Part shown: piece after piece, positions 38,288 to 50,600 of the stretch
Position numbering within the stretch: the first letter of the stretch is position 1
Layout: every line of letters starts with the position of its first letter
DNA from: Erpobdella octoculata
Lineage: Eukaryota; Annelida; Clitellata; Hirudinida; Erpobdellidae
Assembly: GCA_963978895.1 (NCBI GenBank)
Contig: OZ022238.1
Span: 49,840,205-49,904,204 of the forward strand
DNA: 64,000 nt
Direction of reading: 5' to 3'
Notes under the pieces: model-generated
Seen by the model: the letters and a program-made list of their open reading frames with translations, nothing else
The model's database searches: none
Told to the model about the DNA's origin: nothing
Position numbers and translations under genes: made by a program

Positions 38288-41200
38288 TCATGAAACCAAC
38301 CACACATTTGTACAAATCAATGACCTAACCCATCTCTTTTCGGGTTTCGCAAGACTCTGACTGGACGACAGCTCTTGCGTCTGCTCTCTGTTTTTCGTGG
38401 GTGTGCGCATGCTCCCGTACCCCCCGAAGTTTCCAATATTTTCGAAGCTTTCCTGGAAAGACAAAGATTAACGGAAACATTACCGAAGGATTTTTTTTAT
38501 TGCATTTAGAATTGAAAAGCAGAATAAATACAGAGTAACAGAATGAAATGAAAACAATTAATGACGATTAAAAAAAATTTAATATATCAAAAGTAAAATA
38601 ATACAAAAATTAAAACGACGACAAAAAAGAGATGGATAACTCACAGCAAAACCAGGTTTCTTCTCCAATCGTTTATTAAAGGTGTCGACCACTGTTTCAT
38701 CCAGGTTGCAGGATTGTGTATCGAAATTCGTCTGCAATTATTATTATTAAATCCGTTATTAATTATAATAAAACCAGTTAAATTTCAATATAAATAAAAC
38801 CAATAAACAAGTTTAAATAAATTACATCAAAATACATCAACAGCAAATTTAAAAAAGTAAAAAAATAAATTTATAAAGTAAAAAAAATTCACAAAGTAAA
38901 ATACATTTTTACTCACGATGTTGTTGTCTCTGGTAACCTCAAAGATACTGCTATCGATCGACATCGTGCTTCCTAGAGATCTCATGGACGACTCCACATC
39001 GGCACTGCCAGCAAGACCCTCTTGCCTGTGCAAGGTTGTGGTCTGAGCAGAGCTTTTCTGAGCTGCCAATCCTTCTTGGGTCACGGCGCTAAAGGTACCC
39101 TTTGAGATGCTAGCGGGAGTGGACTTGCCCTTTGACACCTGTTTACTTAATCTTTGACCCAATCTGAATGAAGTAAGAATAAGTTTCTGTTCATCATATT
39201 ATTATACTCGAAAATGTATTTTTTTTTATTTTTACATTTGAAATTTTATTACTGTTTAACATTATCAATATTATTAAGAAATTATTGCTATTTTTTTTTT
39301 CATAAAATTTAGTTTAGACTTGAAACTACATAATTCAGAATCTAAAATTTCAAACTAAAATCCGAAATTCGATTTTTTTTTAAATTTAATCCACAATTTA
39401 TCATTATCATCAACTTTAATTATTTCAAAAATAACAATTTATCGACACGAACTAGATATCTACGTCGTCTTGAAATCAATAAGGGATTTTTAAGAGGAGA
39501 CTCCCAAACCCCCCACCCCCCAGTTTGCACACTTCGCACAGAACAGACGCGTAGATACAGAAAAGCATATCTCGATCGGCTAGTGGAGAATAAATCTTGA
39601 AAACAACGCCTTGTTCTAATTAATGAGTCTACATGTAGGAAATTGAAATGCATAATTTGAACAAAAAAGAGAACTTTTTTGCATCTAACCGAGTGAGTGA
39701 ATTCGTATTGAAGATCCCCTGGGAGACATCGATGTTCAAGTCAGAGGCATTACATCGAGCAATCAGAGCTTCCTATGGATGGAAAACAGTGAAAAATTAA
39801 AAAAATGTAATACGATAAAACTTTCCCATTGGCAAAATTTTCAAAGCCATGCTCTTGAAAATACTACATACATACCACCAGTATGTATGAACTGATTCTG
39901 CAGTAAAAATTAAAACAAAAAGCAATCACTCACATGTCCTCCTCTGAACATTGCGGTGCATATGTAATGACTGAGTTTATCGAGAAAGTCCTTTTTGCAC
40001 GTGGTCGAGTCCTGGAGACTGAAGGCGAGAAAGTGTCTGTCCATTTCGTTGAATTTCTTTGTCACAAGACCAAACATGTGCTTGCAGTCTATACAGGGAA
40101 GGTATTGAGTAATAAAATAATTCAGTGATATATATTGAAAAGAAGCTAAACAATTATAAAAAGCAACCAGAAAAAACCATTATTGTATGAATTTTAAAAT
40201 AAATTAAAAAAAATTAAAATGTCACTTTGAACGTAACTGGAAAATGGCTATTATTGCATAAATTTTATATTTAAAAAAAAATTTAAAATATTACTTTGAA
40301 CATCTGCTATGTCGACAAGTCTCTTGATAGTTACAAAAGGAACCATTTCCAAGTGTTTGTACGTCTTCTTGTTTCCTTGAGCTTTCTGGCGAAACTTGGC
40401 GATCTGAATTCATTCGATCGAGTTTTGAAAATTCAAAAATGGCAGATAAAAGAAAACCATGTGAAAAAATTTTTATAACAAATCATCTATAAAAATGGAA
40501 TACTTAATTGTATAATTTGATACCACGTCAACTCAAGCAGAGGAGTATTTTTGAGAAATGCAATAAAAACAGATAAATTTTAATTCAGAAGGTTTATTTA
40601 TGTTATTTAATTTTCCGATTACGAAACTTATCCTAATCACCTAGAAAACCATAAATAAACAACTAAAAAACCACAAATAAACCGGCGTCACCAGCGTAAC
40701 TCCCTTAAGCAAGGAGTTTACTCGCATTTTAGAGGCGCTGGTGGCAGAGCGGTAGAGCGTTCGCCTGTCAATCGTTAGGTCGGCAGTTCAAACCTCGCCG
40801 GCGTCACCAGCGTAACTCCCTTAAGCAAGGAGTTCACTCGCATTTGCTAAAGGGGTAGGCGCCTATAAATGGCTGCCTTTGCAAGTACCCTCCCTCTAAA
40901 AATGGCGCTCCCGTAATGGACTTTGTCGATAAGGGAGCGCCTAATCAAATGATTAAATTATTATTATTATTATTATTATTTGCTAAAGGGGTAGGCGCCT
41001 ATAAAATGGCTGCCTTTGCAAGTACCCTCCCTCTCTCGCCTTGAGCAAGACTTGTCTTGATAAGGCGTATGCTAAATCTCAATAAAAAAAAACAAAAACA
41101 AAAAACAAAAAATTCAAAAACCATCATAAAACAAATGTACAATTCAACAAACAAACAAAAAATATGAAAAAACCATCATAAAACAAATATAAAATTCAAC

Positions 41201-42886
41201 AAACTCGCCTCGAGCATGTCGTCAAACACGAAAACTTTGACGCAGCTTCCCTTTTTGTTGACGGCGTCGTTGATGGTGATGCAAGTCACTTCGCACAGGA
41301 AGGAACGATTCGCCGACACGACGTCCGCCTGGAAGGAAACAAAAAAGATTTAAAAACTCTCCTGGAAAAGATACGTAGAAAAACGATTACAAAAACCCGG
41401 CTGAAAATAAATGCGTCCGGTTAATATTTATAAGCACGAGACAAAAAAGACAAACATTATTTATAAATATTATTTATAATATAATAATAATAATAATGTT
41501 TGACAATATTTAGAGTGGCGTAAATCCTAAAGGACTTCAAGGCCACTGAAGGGTTCTTTGCAGAGGCAGCCATTTATAGGCGCCTACCCCTTTAGCAAAT
41601 GCGAGTGAACTCCTTGCTTAAGGGAGTTACGCTGGTGACGCCGGTGAGGTTTGAACTGCCGACCTAATGATCAACAGGCGAACGCTCTACCGCTCTGCCA
41701 CCAGCGCCTCTGATATATATATATATATATTTATAATTCATATATTTATAATTTATATTTATAAATATTGTTTATAAATATTTATAAACTCCACTCAACT
41801 TACGGGACAATTTTCTATTCTGCTTTGAATGCTGAACAGCGTCTGGTGGCCTTCCGTTTTCCTCTTTCCTTCATTGATCTCCCTTATAACAATTGAAATG
41901 AAATACTAGCAATTACATATATTAATACTTCTCTTTTACAATTAAATGAAATACAAGATATTAGATATATTATTACTTCTCTTTTGCAATTAAATGAAAC
42001 ACTAGCAATTAAAATATTGTAATATCTCTGCTAGATATTTCAAAAACTTTATAACTTTCGTTTGACATGATGCACACATAAATATATAATCTTAAATATA
42101 TTTAAATACTCTTAAATTTATCTATATAATTTTTATTTTATTTGTATACTATTTATTGTATTTAAATACTCTTAAATATATTTATATACTCTTATACACT
42201 AACGTCATGATTTCTTCAAGAGATTTAATTGCCTCGAATAAAAGGTTTTTGTCCTCATGAGCATCGCTGGTTCGCTTGTGTATATCTGCAAAACGTATAA
42301 TATATCGGAGATAGAGTATCATCGCTATGATACTATAAAACCATAATACTAATACTATTAATACTATAGCATAATACTGGGTATAATATATTGGAGATAG
42401 AGTATCATCGCTATGATACTATAAAACCATAATACTAATACTATTAATACTATAGCATAATACTGGGTAGTCTCTTCTCTAATAATAACATTAATACTAA
42501 TACTACTGATAAGGCTAAATGACCTTACAACCACAGCATAACACTAATCAGACTTACTGACCTTTTAACAATAGCATAATACTGGGTAGTCTCTGCACTG
42601 GTCGAATCATGAGATCTATGAGTTTTTGTCTAACACATCGACGATTTTGTTGAGAGAGCTGAAAATTAAAATAAACGATGATTTCATAAGAATAAAATTA
42701 AAATACTGAATTACATTTTTAATTATTTGTGCATGAATGTAATTTGGGAACTATAATGAAAGAAACACTACCAGAGTACTGCCAGATTGCAAGCCACCAG
42801 ACAAACATATAAACATCGCTAACTTAAACTACTATAATCATCTAGCATTAAAATAATTAAAATAACATTTTTTTAAAGATGAAAAA

Positions 42887-42917
<31 letters not shown>

Positions 42918-42990
42918 GTTACACAGAATAATTTAAAACCTTCAAAAAGGATTGAAATATCACAGTGGCAAAACAAACATATAAACATAG

Positions 42991-43028
<38 letters not shown>

Positions 43029-46000
43029 CAACTTCAAACCTTCAAAAATGCCTGAAATCTCGGTTTGGACTTTGAGAGCGCTTCAATTGAATCTTTGATG
43101 TTCTCAAAGAAGTTCACAAACTTGGGGTAGCACTTTTTGAACTTATCGGCCTAAGAAATTAAAATATTACGTAAGATATTTTTATAAATATAATTTGTGA
43201 AAGGCTAACAAATTGTCTTAAAATTTTATAATAGTTTATAGTCTTCTAGACTATGCGTTTTAAAACTGTAAAAACACGTGAGAACTAATTCAAACTCACG
43301 TGTCTCGTGAAAACTCGACCGACGAGATGTTCTTTGTGAATGTTTTTGGTTATCTCGAGAATCTCATTCTTGATCTCCAGGTGAAGTTCCAGTATAGGAG
43401 GAATACCTCCAAATATCACCTTCGACTCCTGCGGCTCGAGTATCGGCCCCCCGGGCTGATCCAATTTTTCAATCCTTTCTTTAAAGAGCTTAAATATCAA
43501 GGCAATATTTGCTTAAGTAGCAAAAAATTATATACTTATATAAATGTTTTAAATAAATCCTGAAGCCCAGGCTGATATAATAAAACAAATTTGAAGAAAG
43601 TAAAAAAAAACAGAAAAAGTTGATTTGAATTTCTTATTCAGACAAAACATCAGAGCCAGAAAAAAGGTTTCCAGGTACAACTTTGCTACAAATCCCATGA
43701 AAGCAGCAAGTCAACATTCGGGATTAAAAAAAAAAAAACAAATATAGTACAGTAATGTAACGTAACATCACCTCTACAATGACCTCCAAAATGGAGACGT
43801 AGTTGACCTCGGTTTGATACAATTCAAGTATGGTTTGTTGACGTGGCGTATACTTTGTATTAGGAGATGAATGTTTTAATTTTGACGAGAGATTTAAGTC
43901 TACGAAATAAAATACATTAAAATGATAACGCAATTAATACTAAATTAATAATGACTGGAAAAAATTTATCCAGATCGATGCTTTACAAATCAATTAATTT
44001 TTAAACAAATTTTTTTTATTAGAACCAATTATAAAGAATGCTCAAACCTTCTTTTCCCGATTCCAAATGACTAGAAGATCCTGAATTCAGCGGAACCGCG
44101 CCCGACTCGGACGAGCCCGGGCAGAGAACCCGACCGATGGCATCGCCTTCCAAAGCAAGCTGAGCGAGGTTCTGCTGAAACTTGCGATTTCTGCTTAACT
44201 TTGTGCTGCAGGAGGGAGTGACGGCTGCCGCCGAGCGGGTGACTTTTGAAGAAGCCGAATTTTCTTTGTCTTCAGAAGAGAAACACAGGCTGGTCTGATA
44301 TAATTCTTCACTGGCGCATAGCTCCATCTGGATGCACGCCCAAAACCACTAGGTAAAAAAGAAAACAAACACTCATTTAAATATCCTATAAAAGAACGAA
44401 TTTATACGGACACAGCGAGATATTCAAGAAATAACGGAGTTCTAACAGCAGAGGTGACCACGGCGGTGTTTGCGGGAACGTGTAGACCGCCCAATGACAA
44501 TACCTCGTCGCTCACAACCAGATGTGTAGCTTCATTCGAACCGGCAGCAACGGTTTTTCCCTCTGAAAAAGAAAATCTTGTTTTACAATAACGACATTCA
44601 AAACAGTTGGCATTGTAAAAATGATCAAAAAGGATTAACTTGTCATAATTATTTAAGACATCTTAATTTAATGGTAAATTATTATTATTAATTCATTAAA
44701 TATTAATTATAGAAAATTGTACAGTACTAAAACAACAACTGACCATTACTCAAGGTGAGTTCTTCAATGGAGGCCATTTCATCATCGGAAAACCCGTAGA
44801 AACTTAGAGAACAGAAACGAAATGGTTTCCACTGAAACTGTTTCTAATAATAATAATAACAATAATTATTATATTAATAAATACAAATCACTCGATGGAT
44901 GGTGATGTCATCAAAGAATGTGATGATGACTACTTTTAAATGTCATCAAAGAATGTGATGACTTTTTTGAAATGTCATGAAAATGTGATGACCACTTTGA
45001 AATGTCAGTTTAATTACTTTTGCAGAGATGTGATAATTCGTTCGAATAGTTCAATTCAAGCACTTACAATGACATTTTCAACCACTTACAATGACATTTT
45101 CAAACACTTACAATGACATTTTCGTTTGTCGGGTCAAAGTCGATGTCATCCCTCGAGCTCCAGCAGTGATGCAACCAATCAGAATTTACAATCACTTTCC
45201 CCAGAGCCATAGCAAGCTTAAAAAAAACAGTTGGTAATAGAGATTGGCTGTAAAATGTGCATAATTTATCATAAAGTCAGCATGGGAAATCGAGCAAGCT
45301 CATCACTGAAAAAAAGTAACCAAAAGTGATTTAATCAGAACCACATGAAACTGAAGCCTAGATTGACCAAAAAAAGAGAGAAAATGCAAAATAGAGAAAC
45401 AACAAGAAAAAAACCCAGGACAAGGCCAGGCAACCCTGCTATTTGTAAAAAAATGCAGTTTTAAAAATAAAATAAAAATTTTTTTTTGAAGTACATCCCT
45501 ACTTTGTAGCTCTCACAGCCAGGCCTCCAGATGACCAAATGCGTGACTTTTTCACTGACTCCTGGCTTAACCAGGGCGCCCAAGAAATGGGCAAGCTTTG
45601 CTAAACGGGCCTATTAAAAAAAAAGAGGAGCATTAATAAAACACTCATTTATGAAAAATAAATCACCAAAAGAAATCAAATAATTATATCCCAAAATGAA
45701 TCTTGTTACTATAACCTCCAAATTAAGATTTTCTTGCTTAAATCATCAAACGTTTATTATCTTGCTGAATATCGAATTATGCTACACAAATTCTTATGTG
45801 ATAATTTTCAGAAAAGTTGTTAACTAAACAAAAATATTTTTGTGGCAACGAGTTCTTACCAAGTCATTCTTGTGCATATTTTCTGAAAAAGCAAGAACAA
45901 CTCCATTCATTGACCTGCTGTATAACGGCTTTTTTACATCTGGCAGTTTCTGATGGGAATGAAATCAATTAAACAATGATTGCATTATTATATGCTAAAG

Positions 46001-46618
46001 CATCATTTATAAATAGAACATTTTAGATTATTTAGGTACTTCAAGAAATTAAATTTAATATAAATGTATTATTTTTTACAAACTCCATCCCAGTTTTTCA
46101 AGACAAGGGCTGGTCCTGTGATTATGGCACGACATTGATGAAGGTAGTAAAAAGTACTTCCTTTACATAAATCAAAGCTGTCTAAGATAAATACTGTATT
46201 TGGTTCTTTTGAGTAGTTAATGGCAGAAGGAAGGTCAGAAAATAGAACCTCCCATGGATATTTCTTAAATAAAAAACAAAAAAGTAACCATTTGCCTTAC
46301 TAATAGGCTAGTAATAGGGCATAGTAGTATATTTATTCTAATTTTGTTTTGATTAAAAAATAATAATGTGGAAAACACCTGAACAGCTGCTTTCAAATCA
46401 CTTGAATTTGCGAGTTTCTCACCGACAACAACGCACTTGTAAGCACCTTCATATAAATTTATACTTTTTTCAAATTATGAGATTATTTGACAGTCAGACA
46501 CTGGCTATCAGGCATGGTTCACAAAAATTACAATTACACACAGTTACTCACCTGAAAAGACATCTGCTAACGGCTTAGAACTGCTATCAGTTAACCCACC
46601 ATTCGAGCATGAATCCAT
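38288..46618 (-). CDS. ECT2: ECT2 / Pebble Rho guanine nucleotide exchange factor
   Basis: ECT2 activates RhoA at the division plane during cytokinesis. Twenty-two phase-matched exons read downward: 46618-46552, 46446-46379, 46263-46084, 45949-45860, 45610-45503, 45216-45112, 44837-44744, 44562-44447, 44348-44048, 43899-43772, 43488-43300, 43150-43040, 42658-42562, 42285-42204, 41882-41804, 41328-41209, 40403-40295, 40088-39934, 39772-39690, 39163-38917, 38731-38645 and 38452-38288 (926 residues; human about 914). Three N-terminal BRCT modules span about 23-290 (CVVVGEKL; VTHLVIWRPG; CWSSRDDIDF; WFWACIQM). The DH domain is about 395-600 (ILELYQTEVNYVSIL; GGPILEP; LIDLMIRPVQRLPSIMLLLK) and the PH domain about 625-745 (VFVFDDMLE; IKRLVDIADV; HFLAFSL). 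The basic, Ser/Thr-rich tail fits the family. The intron after 41209 begins with GC. The first acceptor (46447) has a weak pyrimidine tract. Confidence 0.96.
40680..41090 (+). mobile_element. tRNA-derived SINE, plus strand, with duplicated tail
   Basis: The head at 40735-40808 has A box TGGCAGAGCGGTAGAGCG and B box GGCAGTTCAAACC. The body is AACTCCCTTAAGCAAGGAGT and GGTAGGCGCCTATAAATGGC, followed by a (TTA)n run. A second copy of the body begins at 40979, and an upstream tail piece lies at 40680-40733. It lies in the ECT2 intron just downstream (on the minus strand) of the exon at 41209-41328. Confidence 0.85.
41508..41710 (-). mobile_element. tRNA-derived SINE, minus strand
   Basis: This is the same head and body as the copy at 40735, in opposite orientation and nearly identical over about 150 bp (GCGTTCGCCTGTTGATCATT; GGTAGGCGCCTATAAATGGC). 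With the plus-strand copy it forms an inverted pair around the ECT2 exon at 41209-41328. Confidence 0.85.
42296..42482 (-). repeat. ~87-bp direct repeat carrying a copy of the ECT2 exon 13 end
   Basis: Two copies of a unit with ATATCGGAGATAGAGTATCA are present. They end in TAGCATAATACTGGGTA (copy one) and TAGCATAATACTGGGTAGTC (copy two). The same 20+ bases occur in coding DNA of exon 42562-42658 (encoding the RLPSIML segment), so the repeat has captured the exon's 3' part. Confidence 0.75.
42890..43023. repeat. Two (CA)n tracts
   Basis: (AC)n occurs at 42892-42917 and 42992-43023 in an ECT2 intron. Their flanks (ACTTCAAACCTTCAAAAA) are also duplicated, once at the exon end near 43040 and once near 42938. 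Confidence 0.85.
44890..45125 (-). repeat. Intronic repeats ending in three 22-bp copies of the ECT2 exon 6 donor
   Basis: On the minus strand the exon 45216-45112 ends AAAATGTCATT|GTAAGTG. The same sequence is present at 22-bp spacing with donors at 45111, 45089 and 45067. All three have an intact GTAAGTG. Further into the intron, degenerate TGTCATCAAAGAATGTGATG repeats occupy 44890-45005. Confidence 0.88.
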
Positions 46619-47688
46619 TAGTGTAATTATTTAATATTTACAAGCTTGAAAAATCACAAGAAGAAACGTCGGCAAGTTGTTTTGAATTATGAATACTTGA
46701 ACACCGCGCGCAGTTCAGATTATCGGCTCCTGTATGTTCCCAGCTGGCTAATGAAGCTAACTTTTTTGTAAAACTTTTAGCTTTCAAATATAGCTTAGAA
46801 TGACATTCAAATCTAAAAATTATTAATTAAAACTAATAAACCTCCGCATAATTGACCCAATCACCGATTAGAAAAGACACCTGAAGTCACCTGTCAATTG
46901 AACTCCGCGTTACCTTCCTTTATCAAATGGAATTACCTATCTTCTTTTATTACAATTTTAGTTTAACTGACTTGTCAAAGTTATCAGCTTTATTAGCACA
47001 AAATAGGTTTTGAAACAAAACAAACAAATTGTTTTTTAATTTGAAAATGTGCTTTAGAAACTTAACTGACTGATTCAGTTTCAGATGAAAATAAGTTTGC
47101 TGTCTTAATTAAGGAACAATCGAGTTAACAGCTGATCAAGAAACTTCAGTTTCTATATCTGTCACAGCTGTGCTTGAAGAAATAAAAGAACACGTTTATA
47201 TTGGTGTGCTACCCTATCAAAAAAATCAAAATAGCCCAAACCAAAACAGTCCTAACAAAAAACCCACCAAAATAGCAGCCCCTTGAAAAAAGACTTTTGT
47301 CATAGTCTACTTACTTAACGACCCCGACAAAATGAGCTATATAATAATAGAAACCGTAATGTCGGGACTGGGACCATTATCTGCTCAGACGGACTTTTGT
47401 CTCTGCCTTGCCTCATGGACAAGTGTGTCCATTAAAGTATCATGCCAGCTTTGAAAAAATATTTTTTTAACTGCCAAAATAATTTTTTTAATGATCATTT
47501 TTTTGAAGTCATTTAAACATATTTTTGAAAATATTTATTTTCGATAAATGCAGCTCAGCTGGTATAAAAATAATTTCCGTGAAAACAATTGCTCATCGTG
47601 CATGGTGGTTTATTTATTAATATATACAATATATACTTACAGGTGGTATTTAATGCTATTCGCATATTTTTAGCAGAAAATTTGTAGC
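46619..47688. promoter_or_regulatory. Shared divergent promoter region of ECT2 and LST2
   Basis: The start codons of ECT2 (minus) and LST2 (plus) are about 1.07 kb apart with no gene between. The stretch is AT-rich with no CpG-rich core or clear TATA box that I can assign. Its regulatory role is inferred from geometry only. Confidence 0.45.
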
Positions 47689-50600
47689 ATGAATTCGTTA
47701 AGGAAATGGCTTCTGAAACCAAAGGTTCATTAGATTTTTTAAACTAGTTTTTGTGTAGTTAATTATAATATAAATATAAATTCAAACAGAAACTTTTGTT
47801 TTTGTTTCTGACCCTTCGCTCTCCTCTTTTAGTCTTGTCTTATCTAAACTAATAATTTGTACATGTACGTTAATAAAATATTAATTTATTTATTGCCTTT
47901 TAGAGAACGGATCAAAGTCTTTTGGCTAAATTTTACTATGCCGACGAGGAATTGAATGCTGTTGCTTCGGAACTGGACAGCTTTGACGGAAGGAAAGATA
48001 CCACAAGATGCAACAACCTGGTGTTGAAATTACGAAATCACCAGGACTCGGTTCTCTCTATCGTCGAACAGATCATGAAAGAGGTCATTCCGATCTCGAG
48101 GGCTAGAAGAGATTACAGGATTAAATTTCCCGAAGAGGTTTTACAAGAGAACTTGGCAGGACAGCTGTGGTTCGGAGCTGAGGTGTGTTTTCTAAGGGGG
48201 TGTTCAAGTACTAACCATGCAAGTACTAGTACATAAGTCTCAAGTACAAGTACATAAGTCTCAAGTACAAGTACATAAGTCTCAAGTACAAGTACATAAG
48301 TCTCAAGTACAGGTACTTAAGTATCAAGTACAAGTACATAAGTCTCAAGTACAAGTACTTTAACAGTGTACTCGATTACCAAGTACCTCATCTCTAGTGT
48401 TGTCATTCTGCTCTTGTTTTGTTTTACAGTATTCTAAAGTGATTTTTCTGCTTTGAGACTTTATAATAGTTTGCTTAATTCGAAAACTCTTTTTTAAATA
48501 ATTATCGGTTCCTCACTCCCTAAAGTGCCTGGCTGCCGGCTCCAGCATCGTCAACAAGGAAATCGAAAGCCTCACGATGCGGCCGCTTGCACGGACTTTC
48601 ACCAAGCAGCTGGATGAATTGAGGAGCCTTCTCAGAGAACAGTGCTTCAGGAATCTATATTCATATAACGAAGAAGTACTTGTGAATTTTGTATTTTGGT
48701 TTCGTAAGCGCCTCAGACTTTCCTGGCGCTATATAAATAAATTATTATTATTATTAATGAATAATGCTCATCATCATCTTATATAAATGATTCGTATATT
48801 TATAAATGATCGTATATATGTAGATCACCAAAGCTTTGGTCAACTTCGACAAGCTCTTTGCCGATTTCGAACTGAGGTTGGTGTTTTTTGTTGTTGTCAG
48901 GTTTCGAGGATTAGTTAAATAGCTGGTGTTTATTAATTGAAGGGGTTGATTTATTGAATAGCAAGCATAGATTCATTAAATAGCAAGTGTTAAGAAATTG
49001 AATGAAGGTGTTTATTAATTGAGTAGTAGGGGTTGATTAATTAAATGCAGGTGTTGATTAATTAAATAACAGTTGTTGATTAATTAAATAACAGGCTTAG
49101 ATTAATTAATTTGAAAAAGTCGATTAATTAATTTGAAAAGTCGATTAATTAATTTAGAAAAGTCGATTAATTAATTTGAAAAAGTCGATTAATTAATTTG
49201 AAAAAGTCGATTAATTAAATAAGAGTTGAGTAATTAAAATAATTGCAGTTTATAATATAATAAATAATTAATTAAAAAAAATCATCATTCGAATCTCTCA
49301 TCTCCAACAGCTACGTAAGCGCCATGGTTCCGGTGAAATCGATGAAAGAGTACGACCTGTTACAAGACATCACAGTTCTTTTCTGCGAAACCGTCTCCAG
49401 GTCTCGATCTATCTCATTTTTTTTTAAAGTCGATTCATTTAAGAAGTGTAAATATGTTTATATAGATTGTGCTTGTGTTAACTTTTATGATGAAATTGAA
49501 TACTTTTAAAAATACAGTGGCCTTGAAGTCTAAGTATTGACTAAGGCCACGTTAAATATCATCAAATTTTCATTTCATTTTTATGATAAAAATTGACTTT
49601 TACTATATTTATTCGACGAATTGTTTTTAAAATGTTGTTGCTGAAACGTGCTTACCGTGTTCTTCCATTTCACTAACTTTTATAGTGTTGAAAGTTAATG
49701 GTTTGGTTTTTAGTAGTTTTTATTGCCGTGGGAGAATTATTTAATCGTGATAATTGGCATAATAGAAGCCTTAATGATGATGGCTGCTTATTTATTTCGC
49801 ACAGGTCTATGAAATTAGGCTTGCTGAATCAAGACCAATTTGATTCTTACGATCCCAGTCTCATGTTCACGATTCCCAGGCTGGCGATAATATGGTTTGT
49901 GAGTTTTCTTTTTGTCACGGTAGAAAGCGAATTTTTCGGCTCCCCGTTTCTAAACCCGATTCGTGTTTCTCTAAGTAAGATAATCGTATTAGCGAATCGA
50001 TTTTTTGATTCAAGCGGCCTTCTCGTCTTCCCGGACGGGCCCCTCAACCCCGATCAGGACCCCTGCCAGGTCAGCGAAATGTTCAGGCAGCAACAGACTT
50101 TACTGTTCAAGATCAGGTATTTCTCTTTAAACAGTTTCCGTAGCTAAGCATAGTTTTTTTTTTGGTATTAAATACAACTCCGAATATCTATGGGGTGTCA
50201 TATTATGTAAAGGAAGAGAAGCTGTACATTTTGTAATAATTATAATAGTGATAATGATAATACAATACAATAATTTCTGTTTAAAGAGAGCTCCTAGTCA
50301 CACTGCAACCGGATGAGTTGAGGTCGTTGGAAGAACTGATCTGCGATCCGACTGAAGGTACGACGACAGCCGTGACTCACGTCTCCAAATCCGTCGACAA
50401 CGTTCAGTCGCCGCCGGAGGAGGAGGAGTCCGAGCCGATCGACGCCGAAGAATTCCAGTTTGGTGAGGAAGAAGAAGAGGAGAACGGGGCCGTCGTACCT
50501 GGAATAAAAGTCTCGATCGAGGTTCCTCAAAAAAAGAAAAAACTCAAGTCTTTTTCGTGGCCGGAAGATGGAAACGAGAATCATCGCTCTCCGGTTGCCC

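Noticed and set aside
40735..40808. Functional tRNA gene
   Set aside because: A and B boxes are present but the acceptor stem does not pair properly, and the same head with the same tail occurs several times; it is a tRNA-derived SINE.
48885..49225. Another donor-derived array in LST2 intron 4
   Set aside because: GGTGTTGATTAATT units resemble the donor context only over a few bases; too weak to include with the clear cases.
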